43,020 nucleotides of DNA, taken from the IMG/VR virus record IMGVR_UViG_3300010938_000071, positions 1-43,020 of that record; one strand, 5' to 3'. This document shows positions 20,101 to 30,268 of this stretch, piece by piece. The notes under the pieces are model-generated. The model was not told where the DNA came from. It was given only the letters and a program-made list of their open reading frames with translations, and ran no database searches. This DNA is from a virus. Within the stretch, counting starts at the first letter, position 1. Every line of letters starts with the position of its first letter. Made by a program: the position numbers and the translations under genes.

Positions 20101-23100
20101 GGGTCTTTGTCAACTAGTTCTTGGAAACGCGCTTTAATCCTTTTCTCGTTCTTGAGAAGGTAATTACACCTTTCATATTCTTCTAGTTCCTGAGGAGTAA
20201 TCTCGCCCGTGGCTTTCCTGGCTTCCAAAACCTGTATCCTCTCTCCCGCATCCCCGACGGCCTGATTGAACCTCTGCCAACTATCAAGGGCCGTTGTTAG
20301 GGCCTCAAGCGGAGGACTGATATTGTGTATAGCGTCCTTAATATCCTTTCCAAGTTCCTTGACAAGATTGTGATACAACTCACCACTGGCCATTATATCA
20401 AATGGTATTTCGGTAAAGCTTTTTCTCAGCTCTTCAATCCCTCTGACTATACCTAGTCTTGTTTGTGGGCTAAGATGTGCAAAGGGATGATTATCTGGAA
20501 CATTTCCCTCAGCATCTATTTGGCTTATACGATACTTAGCTGTGAAATCCTCTAGCCTTTTGAGCTGGCGCGTGAGCGTGATCTGTGGGGGTTCCAAACG
20601 AGCCTTACCTACAGCTCCTACATCAAATAGCTCCTCGCCATAAAGGCTCTTTCTGAAGAACCGCGGAATAACCCCAAAAAGCGCCAAGGAAAGGGCTAGC
20701 TTGACAGCAAACTCTCCTCCATCAGCGGGCTTCAAGAAATTCAACCAAAGCTTTTTCCAAATCTCCGGGTCTCCTTTGGCTATCTTTTGATACTCTTCTT
20801 CTGTAAAGTTTTCCCTTTCATTGGCCAGAAGTATACCAGGTAGAAGGGCCGCGGTTATTGCCCCTACAGCTCCTATTCCTAGAATAGGAGCAAGCCAGTT
20901 GTATTTTTTCTCAGGATTCTCACCGATCTCACTTAGTTTGTTCTTGGCTAATATCTCTGATCTAAAATCAGGATCAAGCTTGCCTATATTTGTGATCATC
21001 CTCAGATCAGTAGCATATAATACAACCTCCTTGCTTATCAGTTTCTCACCTTTTAAGGCAGGAAGCCACAATATTCCTTCAGGATTGCCTTGTTTCGTAA
21101 AACCTTGTAAGGTAAAGTAAATATCTGGCGCCTCAGTTTCGGGAAGCCTTTTTCGTTCCTCTTCAAGGATTCTGAATATGCTACTTTCTTTAAGAAGTGT
21201 TGATTGGTGCTCACCTTCTTTGATAAATATGTCCCACATCTCTCGTGCCACTCGGTAAGGTATCTTAAAACCATCTCCAAGGGCAATATCTCCTCTCTCA
21301 TATGCCTCTCTTATTCCCAACGGGTCTCTTACGGCCTCCAATAAGTTATGGTTTTCAAGTGCTTCCATGATTGGTATAATGGAGTTTGTCTCCATGATGA
21401 CATCTTTGGGAATATAAGTAGCCTTAACCCCGCCAGCCTCACTTATCTGTCCAGTATCACTTATCTTGAAAGCTATGACAACGCCGTCTAAATTATGCAC
21501 TCTATAAGGCACCAGTTCCTCAGGTGGTAGTTCCGCTTCAGGTGTAAATTGTTCCAAAAGCTCTCTCCATTCTCCTGTTATTTCTTCTGTTTCTTCCTGA
21601 TATCTTAGTTGTTCTTGCCATTCTTTATAAACTTCAAATTGTGGTTTATAACCCTCCTTGACTATCTGATAGATTTCCCTAAGAGGTATATCAAGGGTTT
21701 CTTTTCCTATCCGAACAGTAATAAGTGATTCCTCGGTAAGTTCCTCAGGTATCGCAACAACTTTTCCCTTAACGAGTCTGTCTACTTCTACACCTGGTTC
21801 AAGTTTCGTTTCCTCAGGCCATTCATATTCATAACGCCCTAATCTTACTTCTTTCGTTCCGTCTCTAACTTGGATTATCATATCTTCTTCTGAAATTATC
21901 TCGGTTATTTCCACGGGTTTTTTAACAACAACTTCTGCTCCTTTTCTAAAGTTAAGGCTTATTACTTTCCCTTTAAAAGGCACTACATATCCCAACTCAA
22001 TTCCTTTGTAATTGTAATATCTAACAGCTTTATCACTATTATAAGCCTCATAAGTGAACCTGGTTAAGATTGTTTTAGAAGACGAAGAGATTTGTTCCAG
22101 AAGTCTGTAAAATTCTCCCCTGACTGGTATCTTATGGATAATATTTAGCCATGGAAGCCATATATGATCCTCGCGTATTTCTAGACCTGGTATCTTCTCA
22201 TAGACTAATCTATTATTCTTTCTCAATCTGGCAAACCACTTTTCCAGTGCTATGCTGGGATTATGTCCTCTATCCACTAGCTCAGCAATTCCTTGTTGTT
22301 CTGCTGTTTTAAGAGCTATAAAATCGCTAACTATACGAGTTAACGCATTCTTTTGGTTAGTAATCTTTTTATCCAATTCAGCAATCATAATAGATTCTTG
22401 ATCCGTAAGATAGCTGTTCAACCCCTTACGGGCTATTTCTTCCACACTTTTTCCTTTGGAAATTGCCCTATCTATAGCTTGTTTACGCAGGAATCTTTGA
22501 TTAAAAGACAGGCTTTCTATTTGTTCCAACCTTTTAGAGATGTCAGCAAATAATGTAGAACCAAATTCCCCGGCCAACTCATAGAGCGATTTATCACTGA
22601 GACCCTCAACATTCATTCTGTTTTGGTAAAGTGCTCTGTATTTCTCACTCCACCAGTCCCTAATGAGCTTCAATCCCTTTGGTTGAATCTTATTCCCCAG
22701 TTCACTAAGAAGTCGTTTCCAGTCTTTGTAAGCCACAAAACGGGCCATAACGGGGTCGTCATAAAAGTCAGAAAGTTCCTTCAGGATAGGTTCGGCCCAA
22801 TCGGTATCCAAAATCCTGATATGTTCTCCCATATGAGGTTGTAGCATGGCTTGACCTGTCAGCTTCCTGGCAGTATCCTCTGGCAAGCCAAAACGGCGAG
22901 ATATTATCTCAACCGCATGGGCAGGAGGAACTGTTTTCAGCAATCTCTGTATAGTCGGATTGCCATAGGTTGGTTGTCCGCGTAGCTTAGCTACTTTGTC
23001 AACAGCCTTATCTAAATCCCCCAGCTTAACAAGGCCATCGTATAACAGAGTAGTCTGTAATCCGCGTCCTATTGTAGCTTCTGGAAAAATTGCAGGAATC

Positions 23101-24884
23101 TCAGCAGGTCTTTCTCTAAAAATCTTTTGTGTAGCCGCAATCAAAGTAGCAAGGGTAAGATTGGCAGGATGAAGAGTGCTTTTTTCCTTGTCCCATATGA
23201 AGACATAATCCTTTGTTTTCAGTGTCTTTAGTTTTTCTTTTAAGAGACTGGGATTACTGGCCAGTTCGTCTATAACCTTAAGGTCTTGGCCTGTTTCCTT
23301 AAGAACGGAAAGGGCATCTATATCATGGAGAGAGACCTTCTGCACCTCGTCAGGTTTATATTCCAGTTCTTTTCTGGTTATATCAGCGGTGGTTCGTATT
23401 CCCTGTATGACCTTCTGGAATTCAGGGTTATCCGCTATGCTTGTAGCGGCCTCTTTGATTTCCATCTCTGGAATCTTCTCTCCTTTCCTAAGTTGCTCCG
23501 CAATTCCTTGGAGCTTTGTGGCCCCCGCGGCTATCTGAGGAGCCAGCTCCTTGATCACAGAAGCCATTAACAAAACATTACCAGGATGTTCCAGAGTATA
23601 GGTTAGAGGCTCGTTAACAAAATCAATCCCTATTTGTGCAATACCCATTACCAAACCAGCAAGATTATATAGGACACTTGGAGGCTTCATAGGAGGCTCT
23701 GTAGACGCCAGAGCGGCTTGAATTTCCCCCAGCTGGTCAAATGATATATCCCCCACCCCATAAGCCATCTCTGCGGCCAAATGCGCCTGTTCTGTTGCAA
23801 TCTGCCGTTCATAATTGGCTTTTGTGGTAGCGGGAGCCATAATGACTTGTGCTAGTGGTTCATTCAAGGCCTTGTCATAATTGCCCAGTAAAGTGCCTGG
23901 CTTATAAAGACCGGGGAGCACCTTACTTGCTATTCCATCAGCGACAAGCATCTGACCGCGGGTTATTGTCTTGAAGACAGAGCCAACTAACTCTGCCGTT
24001 CCTAGTCCTACTCCACTAACTATATCGTCTATGGCATAAGCAGGTAGCATGGCCAGGGTCTCAGCTAATCCGCCATCCTTGATCCAACTGAGAAGCTCAT
24101 TCCAGTCTTCACTATCAGGTAAGTCAGCCGTAGGAGTAAAGATTCCCTTAGCGAATAGTTGAGAAGCCCCCTTTAGGCCGAACAGGGACAATAAACGCGG
24201 GAGAGGTTTTCTAGGAGGCGTAATAGCCTCAGCCTCAATTTCCTTTGACTTGATTGCTCGCTCAAAAGCGTCATATATCCTGTTTTGCCGGGTTATAATA
24301 GCGCCTATTACTGCTTCTGGTTCAACCTCAACTCCCTGTTCTTTTAGAATAGCATACCTTTCCATAACCTCCCTGACACCACCTTCAGCTGAGAGGCCCA
24401 TAACATATTCGCCCTTTGATGGCCACTTATCTGTAGGAGGAGTGATTCGTGTCTTTGTAGCGTCAGGTTCCATTACTTCAGGATGTAGGCTATAATCCGC
24501 TATTTTCAAAAAGCTAAGGGGCTGATTCTTTGTGGAAGCCATAAGGTTGACTACCTGCTCAAGATAAGAGGGCTGTGGCGGTGATACTGGTTGTATTATC
24601 TTAGACACTATTCTCCCCAGAGCGGTTCCTTCTGGAGCTGGGGTCTTTTCCTCAGAAATCGGTTGTGTTAATATGGCTCCTATTTCCTCTGGCGTGAGCT
24701 TCTTATCCTTTTCCTGTTCCTGAGTCTGGGCAAGCTTCTCGGCTTGCTGTTCAGGAGTCAATTGTGAAATCTCTTCCAGTGTTGTTTGCGGTGTTAGAGC
24801 AGTCTTAATCTTTTCTTGGAAAGTCTCTCCACTACTTTCCACCTGGGGGGTAGTCTCCTTTGGTTCATTATTGTCCTGTTTCAT
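17118..24884 (-). CDS. Giant 2588-residue internal virion/ejection-type protein
   Basis: This single uninterrupted frame is 18 percent of the genome. Its place after the tail-tube and two smaller internal-protein genes matches T7 gp16 or the large ejection proteins of other podoviruses. The N-terminal 100 residues are low-complexity (Gln/Glu/Pro/Thr). A beta-rich stretch near 975-1120 has Val-Lys-Gly-Lys-Val-Val-type strands. Hydrophobic helices occur near 1330-1350 (Gly-Ile-Gly-Ala-Val-Gly-Ala), 1380-1395, 1905-1925 and 2155-2170, so several segments could enter a membrane. Most of the remainder is helical. I see no lytic transglycosylase or polymerase motif. The role (forming a conduit for DNA entry) is inferred from position and size. 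The ribosome site is weak and the start overlaps the upstream gene by 17 bp. Confidence 0.75.
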   Translation of the reverse strand: MKQDNNEPKETTPQVESSGETFQEKIKTALTPQTTLEEISQLTPEQQAEKLAQTQEQEKDKKLTPEEIGAILTQPISEEKTPAPEGTALGRIVSKIIQPVSPPQPSYLEQVVNLMASTKNQPLSFLKIADYSLHPEVMEPDATKTRITPPTDKWPSKGEYVMGLSAEGGVREVMERYAILKEQGVEVEPEAVIGAIITRQNRIYDAFERAIKSKEIEAEAITPPRKPLPRLLSLFGLKGASQLFAKGIFTPTADLPDSEDWNELLSWIKDGGLAETLAMLPAYAIDDIVSGVGLGTAELVGSVFKTITRGQMLVADGIASKVLPGLYKPGTLLGNYDKALNEPLAQVIMAPATTKANYERQIATEQAHLAAEMAYGVGDISFDQLGEIQAALASTEPPMKPPSVLYNLAGLVMGIAQIGIDFVNEPLTYTLEHPGNVLLMASVIKELAPQIAAGATKLQGIAEQLRKGEKIPEMEIKEAATSIADNPEFQKVIQGIRTTADITRKELEYKPDEVQKVSLHDIDALSVLKETGQDLKVIDELASNPSLLKEKLKTLKTKDYVFIWDKEKSTLHPANLTLATLIAATQKIFRERPAEIPAIFPEATIGRGLQTTLLYDGLVKLGDLDKAVDKVAKLRGQPTYGNPTIQRLLKTVPPAHAVEIISRRFGLPEDTARKLTGQAMLQPHMGEHIRILDTDWAEPILKELSDFYDDPVMARFVAYKDWKRLLSELGNKIQPKGLKLIRDWWSEKYRALYQNRMNVEGLSDKSLYELAGEFGSTLFADISKRLEQIESLSFNQRFLRKQAIDRAISKGKSVEEIARKGLNSYLTDQESIMIAELDKKITNQKNALTRIVSDFIALKTAEQQGIAELVDRGHNPSIALEKWFARLRKNNRLVYEKIPGLEIREDHIWLPWLNIIHKIPVRGEFYRLLEQISSSSKTILTRFTYEAYNSDKAVRYYNYKGIELGYVVPFKGKVISLNFRKGAEVVVKKPVEITEIISEEDMIIQVRDGTKEVRLGRYEYEWPEETKLEPGVEVDRLVKGKVVAIPEELTEESLITVRIGKETLDIPLREIYQIVKEGYKPQFEVYKEWQEQLRYQEETEEITGEWRELLEQFTPEAELPPEELVPYRVHNLDGVVIAFKISDTGQISEAGGVKATYIPKDVIMETNSIIPIMEALENHNLLEAVRDPLGIREAYERGDIALGDGFKIPYRVAREMWDIFIKEGEHQSTLLKESSIFRILEEERKRLPETEAPDIYFTLQGFTKQGNPEGILWLPALKGEKLISKEVVLYATDLRMITNIGKLDPDFRSEILAKNKLSEIGENPEKKYNWLAPILGIGAVGAITAALLPGILLANERENFTEEEYQKIAKGDPEIWKKLWLNFLKPADGGEFAVKLALSLALFGVIPRFFRKSLYGEELFDVGAVGKARLEPPQITLTRQLKRLEDFTAKYRISQIDAEGNVPDNHPFAHLSPQTRLGIVRGIEELRKSFTEIPFDIMASGELYHNLVKELGKDIKDAIHNISPPLEALTTALDSWQRFNQAVGDAGERIQVLEARKATGEITPQELEEYERCNYLLKNEKRIKARFQELVDKDPKIQALNFAYYVEMLRQLEEGVYFWDNKIAEIEGAITDAMVNSPGGRIPQNLEQQLAEARQNKANYIQRVAEAKAECTAKFGTPPSASLDEIAATLIREYHLESTIEAMRNLIDKWTEIAEGHGIPMHETYESYVPMITNIKLAPREFLEGIIEKRIKRPDRSEIQERFSAFYPLGEPFVREAQIPVYAVLSSWQWLTTDWLPRIAFSASYTPLIGKLKRITTIAENLGKVFKQAELPLDTKSFTDYLVKQAETIRGEPNILARKANEWIDEFYRRLQKSSGKTALADIILRRRANFEKDAIRAMNNIAVNSVLFTYRTFMANLLGLISLGSLRVSIPDLIREGSWNLYRKKISNAEIEVAWRGLIEGNENAVLGDYWNGGVLTPTVLPKIPIDELLGSLGLAKSQRGYLWNKFINMGGTLYWWGEKIGRNMIAQGLMNKAMRLLEKGEEWDVVKKELNLDRFVEGTEERYKYWYDQIQGIHDPNLRKLKISQFANALGLDAIYQTQSLHPRGGNIALLANSGSLFGSFMTFWQFPMHYVGLMLDVLSNRSPTAAAKMFANYFVATFLLCKAYQTISGVDMTRQLLGGEWWLPFSYIIKPDLLPSLGVFKIGGPLWSPMTDLLMFGMLTQQGAEGYARGMTSWAFYNLLTLDDVAQALGFGEWKLATKFSKKFPVPGGEMSASGVEVIYEKIDPITGKQERYVLPLGIPSQWLPYGQEIVAITKTLALWNMVNKQIANGQVSPEFAIPIGQLVARSGAFGGMSVMGSMPLTPFREYFGIPGVSYSQRYRILQELDALISSDPYKRKENIGDVQQLIGYLYEYMPDIAPEVMTQIAQQATRDPDMAMALAQILVANSPLGKERQTIPKIIGGGEYIFTPLVPPEPVPRDAAINAFKILFKWQLYREGLTATGEIPDQKELSEINNAIDMMFASDTNMVWLRNKLDEFRKDYTTPWTKLQRSVMAYYITKEAKQSQTLPQVKTGYVPSKYSPKQRR

Positions 24885-26310
24885 TGGTGCCTAATCCAGG
24901 TATAACTATCTCATGTGTAGTTTTGAACTCCCCGCTTTTCCACCTATTGATTATATTCTTGATCTCCTGGAAGTCCACCTCAGGATTAGCCGAACCAGGC
25001 GATCCCGGTGTTCCATATAAGAAGTCATACAGGGTCCTAAACTCCTTATAATTCTTCAAATCCTTAGGAGACTTCATTACCATAATCTTATCCATTTCCG
25101 GTTCTGTAAGCCCTATACCACCTACAATCGCGTGCGATGGGCCTTCACCAATACCGGGTTTATACACTTCTATTACAACACCTCCTTGCATACCATCTAC
25201 CTTTATCATTGTTTTTCCACTCCAATCTACAATTGGAGTTCCCATCCGTTCAACTAGTTGCGAGAAAGCGCCGGCTGTGTTATACCACTGCGCAACATCT
25301 AGAGGATTACCAACGCTTACCTTGAATTGATCAGCTGTTCCGATTGAGCCATAGTAATACCTAATGAAGTCCTTTATCTGTTGGCCTCTGAGCCTAGCCC
25401 ATCCCAAACCAGACAGAGCTCTCCAATACTCCTCCTGCGCTGGCCTATCCTCAACTTTGAATTCTTCTTTGGTTATGTTTTGCGTGCTGATCTCTTTGGT
25501 CGTTGTTCCTGCCTTTCCGATCTTTGCGGCCGCTATCCTCTCCCAACCCTTAGGTTCACCTGTGAGATAAGGAGTAAGGGTCTGAAGTAAGTAAGCCGCG
25601 GCTGTCCTATTACCTTGCCAAGCTTGTAGCTGTGCCTGATATACAGCCTGACGAGCCGCCTGACGCTGTAAATACGATTTATAAGCTCCTTGAAGATAAC
25701 CCTGCTCCATAGCCATTCCTACTGGCAATGCCTCGGCGCCCATTCTCGCTCCGATTAATGTTCCTCCAAGTAAATTGAGTCCTGCTATAACTAAGTGTAT
25801 CCATGGAAATTCCTCTGGTTGGGGTGGAAGCGGAGGTAGAGATGTAAATACTTCTAATGCCTTCTGATATTCTGGTAATTGTCTCAAACCCCGCCAGGCT
25901 TCAACAGCTTTGCCCATAGTTTCCTCACCAGGGCCGAAATCAGGTATTGTTGTTCTGAGAAGTTCCCTTACTCCTTTTTGTTGAGAAATCCCATGTGAGC
26001 GTGAATAAGTGCCCGGAATACCCAAGCCCATACTAATAGCATCCTTGATACTCATACCAGCACCCTCACCTCCCATAGGTTCCATAGTGGCACCTCCCGT
26101 AGGTTCCGTAGAAGCGGGAGAAGTGGGAGTCTCATTACGCTGACTACCTAAATGCTGACGAAGAATTTCAGCAATAGCCGTTGTGGCAATAGCCCTTTCC
26201 CGAAGAGATGAGGGGTAGTTCTTAAAAACGCGTTCCTCGTTTCCCTCTGAGTTGCTATTTTCAGAGTTCACGATATTCAGCAAGGCCAGAGCTTCAGGTA
26301 ATTTAGGCAT
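24868..26310 (-). CDS. Internal virion (ejection) protein, gp15-like position (480 aa)
   Basis: ATG follows TTAGGAGG encoded in the last codons of the upstream gene. Residues 55-90 are Gly/Pro/Thr-rich and flexible. A hydrophobic helix with Leu-Asn-Leu-Leu-Gly-Gly-Thr-Leu-Ile-Gly lies near 175-195. Residues 200-240 are Gln/Ala-rich helices (Tyr-Gln-Ala-Gln-Leu-Gln-Ala). The C-terminal half is mixed. The composition and the place between two other internal proteins suggest an ejected core protein. No sequence family is recognised. Confidence 0.65.
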   Translation of the reverse strand: MPKLPEALALLNIVNSENSNSEGNEERVFKNYPSSLRERAIATTAIAEILRQHLGSQRNETPTSPASTEPTGGATMEPMGGEGAGMSIKDAISMGLGIPGTYSRSHGISQQKGVRELLRTTIPDFGPGEETMGKAVEAWRGLRQLPEYQKALEVFTSLPPLPPQPEEFPWIHLVIAGLNLLGGTLIGARMGAEALPVGMAMEQGYLQGAYKSYLQRQAARQAVYQAQLQAWQGNRTAAAYLLQTLTPYLTGEPKGWERIAAAKIGKAGTTTKEISTQNITKEEFKVEDRPAQEEYWRALSGLGWARLRGQQIKDFIRYYYGSIGTADQFKVSVGNPLDVAQWYNTAGAFSQLVERMGTPIVDWSGKTMIKVDGMQGGVVIEVYKPGIGEGPSHAIVGGIGLTEPEMDKIMVMKSPKDLKNYKEFRTLYDFLYGTPGSPGSANPEVDFQEIKNIINRWKSGEFKTTHEIVIPGLGTNETGQ

Positions 26311-26311
26311 T

Positions 26312-26782
26312 TTAACCTCCTAAACCTCCTAAGAGTTCCTGTGAAACCAGGCCTTCCGAACCGGCTGTTTGCTGTCCTGTGCCTGTTAGAAGGTTAGTGA
26401 GCCATTGCTGATACTGAGCCCAACCCGAAAGGCCTTGAAGCCGCGTGGCGAGATTATACTTCTCCAATTCTGTCATTCCTCGTATTATCTGAGAAGCTGT
26501 CCCACTAGCTATGTCTCTTTGCAAAGCAGTCCCTAAGCCTCCTGTAAGCCCTACATTTCCCATAGCTGAGGCTCCGGCTCTGCTCACTACATTCGCAGAA
26601 CTCAAGGCCTCTCCCCGGAGCTGGCGATAGAAAAGATGCCTCTGCTCAGGAGACATAATCCCCTCACGGGCCACTCTCTCTAACTCTTTTCTGACAGGAG
26701 ATTGACCCGCCAGATAGTTTCCTAAGAGTCTAAAACCTATATTTGCGGCCGTCATGGTGGCTAATAAGGTTATCGGGTCCAT
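26312..26782 (-). CDS. Internal virion protein, gp14-like position (156 aa)
   Basis: A hydrophobic N-terminal helix (Ile-Thr-Leu-Leu-Ala-Thr-Met-Thr-Ala-Ala-Asn-Ile-Gly) is followed by Ala/Ser/Gly-rich helices with many small residues (Gly-Ala-Ser-Ala-Met-Gly) and Gln-rich segments. This composition is typical of the smallest T7-type ejection protein, which inserts in the outer membrane. The C-terminal codons for Gly-Gly-Leu-Gly-Gly double as the ribosome site of the next gene. Inferred from position and composition. Confidence 0.65.
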   Translation of the reverse strand: MDPITLLATMTAANIGFRLLGNYLAGQSPVRKELERVAREGIMSPEQRHLFYRQLRGEALSSANVVSRAGASAMGNVGLTGGLGTALQRDIASGTASQIIRGMTELEKYNLATRLQGLSGWAQYQQWLTNLLTGTGQQTAGSEGLVSQELLGGLGG

Positions 26783-26797
26783 ATCTTTCCTCCTTTA

Positions 26798-29700
26798 TCA
26801 TGTTCCATATGCCCTCACATTCGGTTCCTCCAAATTATCCGGCATTTGCGCGGTGAAGATCAACTGCTTGAGTGCCAATGGAAGGCCAACAACAGCACCT
26901 TTTACACTGGCTTGTGCTACATATAGTCCTATAAGCAAACTCACTATATTACCCCAGAATCCCATAGGAACATGGTGATGGTGATTTAGCTGATTATAAT
27001 TATATGTCCTGTCATAGACATTTTCCTCACCACTATGAATTTTTCCAGTTTGCCACTGAAGGCCCAGTATCGTAGCATTGGGGTTTTCAGGTTTCTGCGA
27101 GATATCCACCAACGGCAAGCAATAATGCCAATAGGTCAGAACAGATGGGAAGGGTTGTAGCTCAGCTATTTTAAAACTGGCCTCAACAGAAGGGCTGTAA
27201 TGAGACAATAGATGGCCGATCTCTAAGAGTGTTGAATTCCCATAAATAGTCTCCTGAACTCTCCAACCCTCACCTTGATTCCAGATATGCATACCTGATA
27301 CATTATAAATAGCTGACCTTATTTGCATAGGAGTTGTCCCAGCGGCATTATTGACATACAGGCCATCCCAATTCTTGGTCGCAAAGTTATAAACCAGCAG
27401 GGCGTTATTGAGAGCAATCAAATCACTATAGGGTGTTTCGCCCCAATAGGCCGTATAGGCCAAGTGAGGGCCATTCCAGTCCTCAAAATAAAACAGACAA
27501 GCGGTATAATTCGGAATGAACCGCTCAGTCTCAGTGCTATCCTTGTGCTCTCCACCACTAAACAATCCCTTCACAAGCGAACTAATCTCGCTCACCTCGC
27601 CATTAGGAGTGAAAAGATAAATACCATACTCATTAGCAATTGCAAAGCCATATGGAGTGTTTGTTATGGCATCTGGATATGGTGCTCCTATACGGCCACT
27701 TATACCAACCAGGGCAAGGTTTCCTTTTGCATTTGAAACCCAATTTTGAAGTGCTTCTCCTACTGATGAACCTCCCGGGGCAAAGATTCCTGGAACTCCC
27801 CTGAGGGAATAAATCCTATTAGGAGTCGTTATCATTAATGCCGTGGCAACTCCTTCCTGTAAATTATATCCCCTTGCGGGGACAATCTCGGTTATTTCCT
27901 CTCCTAAGGTAATATTCTGATACAAGGCCGAAAAGGCATATTTTTCCCCACCTCTTCCAGACCAGTAAATATCTCCATGATCTCCAATCCAAAGCATATC
28001 GTTGTAGTAAGCTCCCCAACGAGCACACTGAGGGGCACGATCCCTAGGAATTGGAACCCCATTTACAGATACAACCTGATTCGGATATTCGGATGATATG
28101 TCTGATATTGTTTTGCTATTATCACCTTCCTGTTCTTCCCACCAATGCATAGCTGTTATGTATATCTGGTAAAATTTACTTGTCCCGAAAGGATTAGAGG
28201 CATAGTTAGGGCCAAACGAGAACCTGAGAAGTTGCTCTGGCTCTACCTGAATATGCAGAGGAACCCATTCTCCATGCCAAGTAGCTCCATCATACCATCT
28301 TCTTATAAGATAAGCTTCCTCCCACTCTGTTGAACCATCATGAAGGCCTACATCTTCTAACCATTCTATCCGGCCAGCATTTTCGTGCTCTGCTACGCTT
28401 CGTCTCTCATCTCTCAGTAAAACCCTCAAATGAGTTATCTGAGGATCAAGATCGCAAGGAATCCAGACCTTAAAGATTGTGCTCTGGAAATTATGTGTAT
28501 CTATGTTATCTTTGTAGATTACCTCTCCTATGTCTGTGTAAGGACCTTCCTTGACTATGTTATCGCCATCCTTCGTTATAAACTGAAGCCTACAAAGTCT
28601 CCTGACAATCCAGACTGTCTGACCAGAGCCAGGGGTCCCAACAGAACCATGTGTGTCTCTTTCTCTGGTATCGGGCGCGTGTTGAATTGAGAGTGAATTT
28701 ACCTTAGCAGTCCAACCATTATCGTTATCGTATTTTAATTCCACCTCCATAGGAGCTCCCTGACCATCCAGGAGAAGGACTTTTTCCTCTCCTATAGGAA
28801 TTATCCGCTTGTGGCGTGAAGGCCCTCCACCTTGCCAGAGTTTCGCCAGATTGGTTCCATCATAGTAAAAGAATCCATCCTGACTTCCTACAATCAAAGT
28901 GGAGTAAATATCACCTGACATCTTGATGTCTCCACTATGAATCCTGCTGGAATGAATATGAATCCTTTGAACATCCGCCAGATTTTTTATAATACCTTGA
29001 GCGTCAACATTAGCCAGCAAGTCGGTCTTTGTTCCCCAACTGCTACTTGTAATCCCTATTTTGACCAAATAACCATCTCCTCCTACAATTACATTTCTGG
29101 TATTAGCGTCTTCACCTGCATGGTTTTCACAAGTTATCAAATGAGCCGTCGTTGTCCCTAAATTATATGTGAGGTTATCTGATACCACACTTATGGCAAC
29201 GCCATTCCAGCTGACAGAATAGCGCTCAATTATCCCGTCAGACCTCAGAACATAAAGCTTACAACTCTCACCTGTTCCTAATGTTTTTCTTGAAACCGCT
29301 ACATCACAAATACCATATGTATTTGTCCAACTGATAAAAATAGATGTCAACCCTAATGGATCAATCGTCCAATAACCCCATCCACCACCCCCTCCTACAA
29401 ATATGACATCCCCAAGAGCACCTTCTTGAAGTTTAATACCTGCTATTCCCTTATATGGGGCGTATTGTGTGCTACCTACTGCGATTTGGGTCAAAGTAAT
29501 GTTAAGATCATTAGGCGGCCAAGTTCCCAAATTAGCACATCTTACTCTGGATAGATAATAAGGATTGGTCCCATGATGAAAATAAGCACTCCCTTTTGCA
29601 TCAACATCCTCTCCGGCCGCGTCTACACATCTGAGATTTGGATAGGGTATTGAACCTGGGCTACCTATTCCTAATGCACCATTCCAATTAGCAAATAGAG

Positions 29701-30268
29701 GCCACCATGTCCCCCATGGTTTACAAATATCTGGTTGTTCTTTCCACTTGTCCATGCTTTGACCAGTGAAATTGTAATCTTCTTTCTTCAAGCCTATACC
29801 CGTATAACCTCCTGTCATACTGGTTTCCATAGCGCGTCCTACTACCAACACATCAGCATACCAAGTTGCTCTCCCAATTATGTTCGGATACGCAATTCCG
29901 CTCACACGACTCATTATATTGTTCCCTCTATGATGAACACTGGAATAGAGAAAATTCCCGGATGTATCCAAAGCACTCAACCTAACCAGATTATAATTGT
30001 TGTCTCCCTCAGCTATGACAATAACATCTCCATATAGATTATTGTTAATATACTCTAATCCAATCAGCTTAGGGTTGTAAACCCGGTAATAAGGAACGGA
30101 TAATGTAAGCTTAGGACTATTGAGCTCTCTTGGAACTATAGCTCCATCCTGGCGAATCCGAACATTACGAGCTGATTGAATAGCTTGAGGCGTAGCTAGA
30201 GATTCTAGGGGGCTACACACATGGCCTATCGGCCAGGGACCGATAGGGATGTTAAGCTGTCTGCCCAT
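26798..30268 (-). CDS. Large tail-tube/stabiliser protein (1156 aa)
   Basis: The start ATG 30266-30268 has a GGGAGG site; an ATG three codons upstream (30277) is too close to it. The N-terminus (Ile-Pro-Ile-Gly-Pro-Trp-Pro, then Ala-Arg-Asn-Val-Arg-Ile-Arg-Gln-Asp-Gly-Ala-Ile-Val-Pro-Arg) is the pattern of podovirus tail-tubular-B or stabilisation proteins. The body is beta-rich with many Trp/Tyr/Gly, suggesting propeller-like repeats. A hydrophobic stretch near the C-terminus (about residues 1102-1130) is unusual for this class. It overlaps the upstream adaptor gene by 43 bp. It probably forms the nozzle or tube through which DNA leaves. Confidence 0.75.
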   Translation of the reverse strand: MGRQLNIPIGPWPIGHVCSPLESLATPQAIQSARNVRIRQDGAIVPRELNSPKLTLSVPYYRVYNPKLIGLEYINNNLYGDVIVIAEGDNNYNLVRLSALDTSGNFLYSSVHHRGNNIMSRVSGIAYPNIIGRATWYADVLVVGRAMETSMTGGYTGIGLKKEDYNFTGQSMDKWKEQPDICKPWGTWWPLFANWNGALGIGSPGSIPYPNLRCVDAAGEDVDAKGSAYFHHGTNPYYLSRVRCANLGTWPPNDLNITLTQIAVGSTQYAPYKGIAGIKLQEGALGDVIFVGGGGGWGYWTIDPLGLTSIFISWTNTYGICDVAVSRKTLGTGESCKLYVLRSDGIIERYSVSWNGVAISVVSDNLTYNLGTTTAHLITCENHAGEDANTRNVIVGGDGYLVKIGITSSSWGTKTDLLANVDAQGIIKNLADVQRIHIHSSRIHSGDIKMSGDIYSTLIVGSQDGFFYYDGTNLAKLWQGGGPSRHKRIIPIGEEKVLLLDGQGAPMEVELKYDNDNGWTAKVNSLSIQHAPDTRERDTHGSVGTPGSGQTVWIVRRLCRLQFITKDGDNIVKEGPYTDIGEVIYKDNIDTHNFQSTIFKVWIPCDLDPQITHLRVLLRDERRSVAEHENAGRIEWLEDVGLHDGSTEWEEAYLIRRWYDGATWHGEWVPLHIQVEPEQLLRFSFGPNYASNPFGTSKFYQIYITAMHWWEEQEGDNSKTISDISSEYPNQVVSVNGVPIPRDRAPQCARWGAYYNDMLWIGDHGDIYWSGRGGEKYAFSALYQNITLGEEITEIVPARGYNLQEGVATALMITTPNRIYSLRGVPGIFAPGGSSVGEALQNWVSNAKGNLALVGISGRIGAPYPDAITNTPYGFAIANEYGIYLFTPNGEVSEISSLVKGLFSGGEHKDSTETERFIPNYTACLFYFEDWNGPHLAYTAYWGETPYSDLIALNNALLVYNFATKNWDGLYVNNAAGTTPMQIRSAIYNVSGMHIWNQGEGWRVQETIYGNSTLLEIGHLLSHYSPSVEASFKIAELQPFPSVLTYWHYCLPLVDISQKPENPNATILGLQWQTGKIHSGEENVYDRTYNYNQLNHHHHVPMGFWGNIVSLLIGLYVAQASVKGAVVGLPLALKQLIFTAQMPDNLEEPNVRAYGT

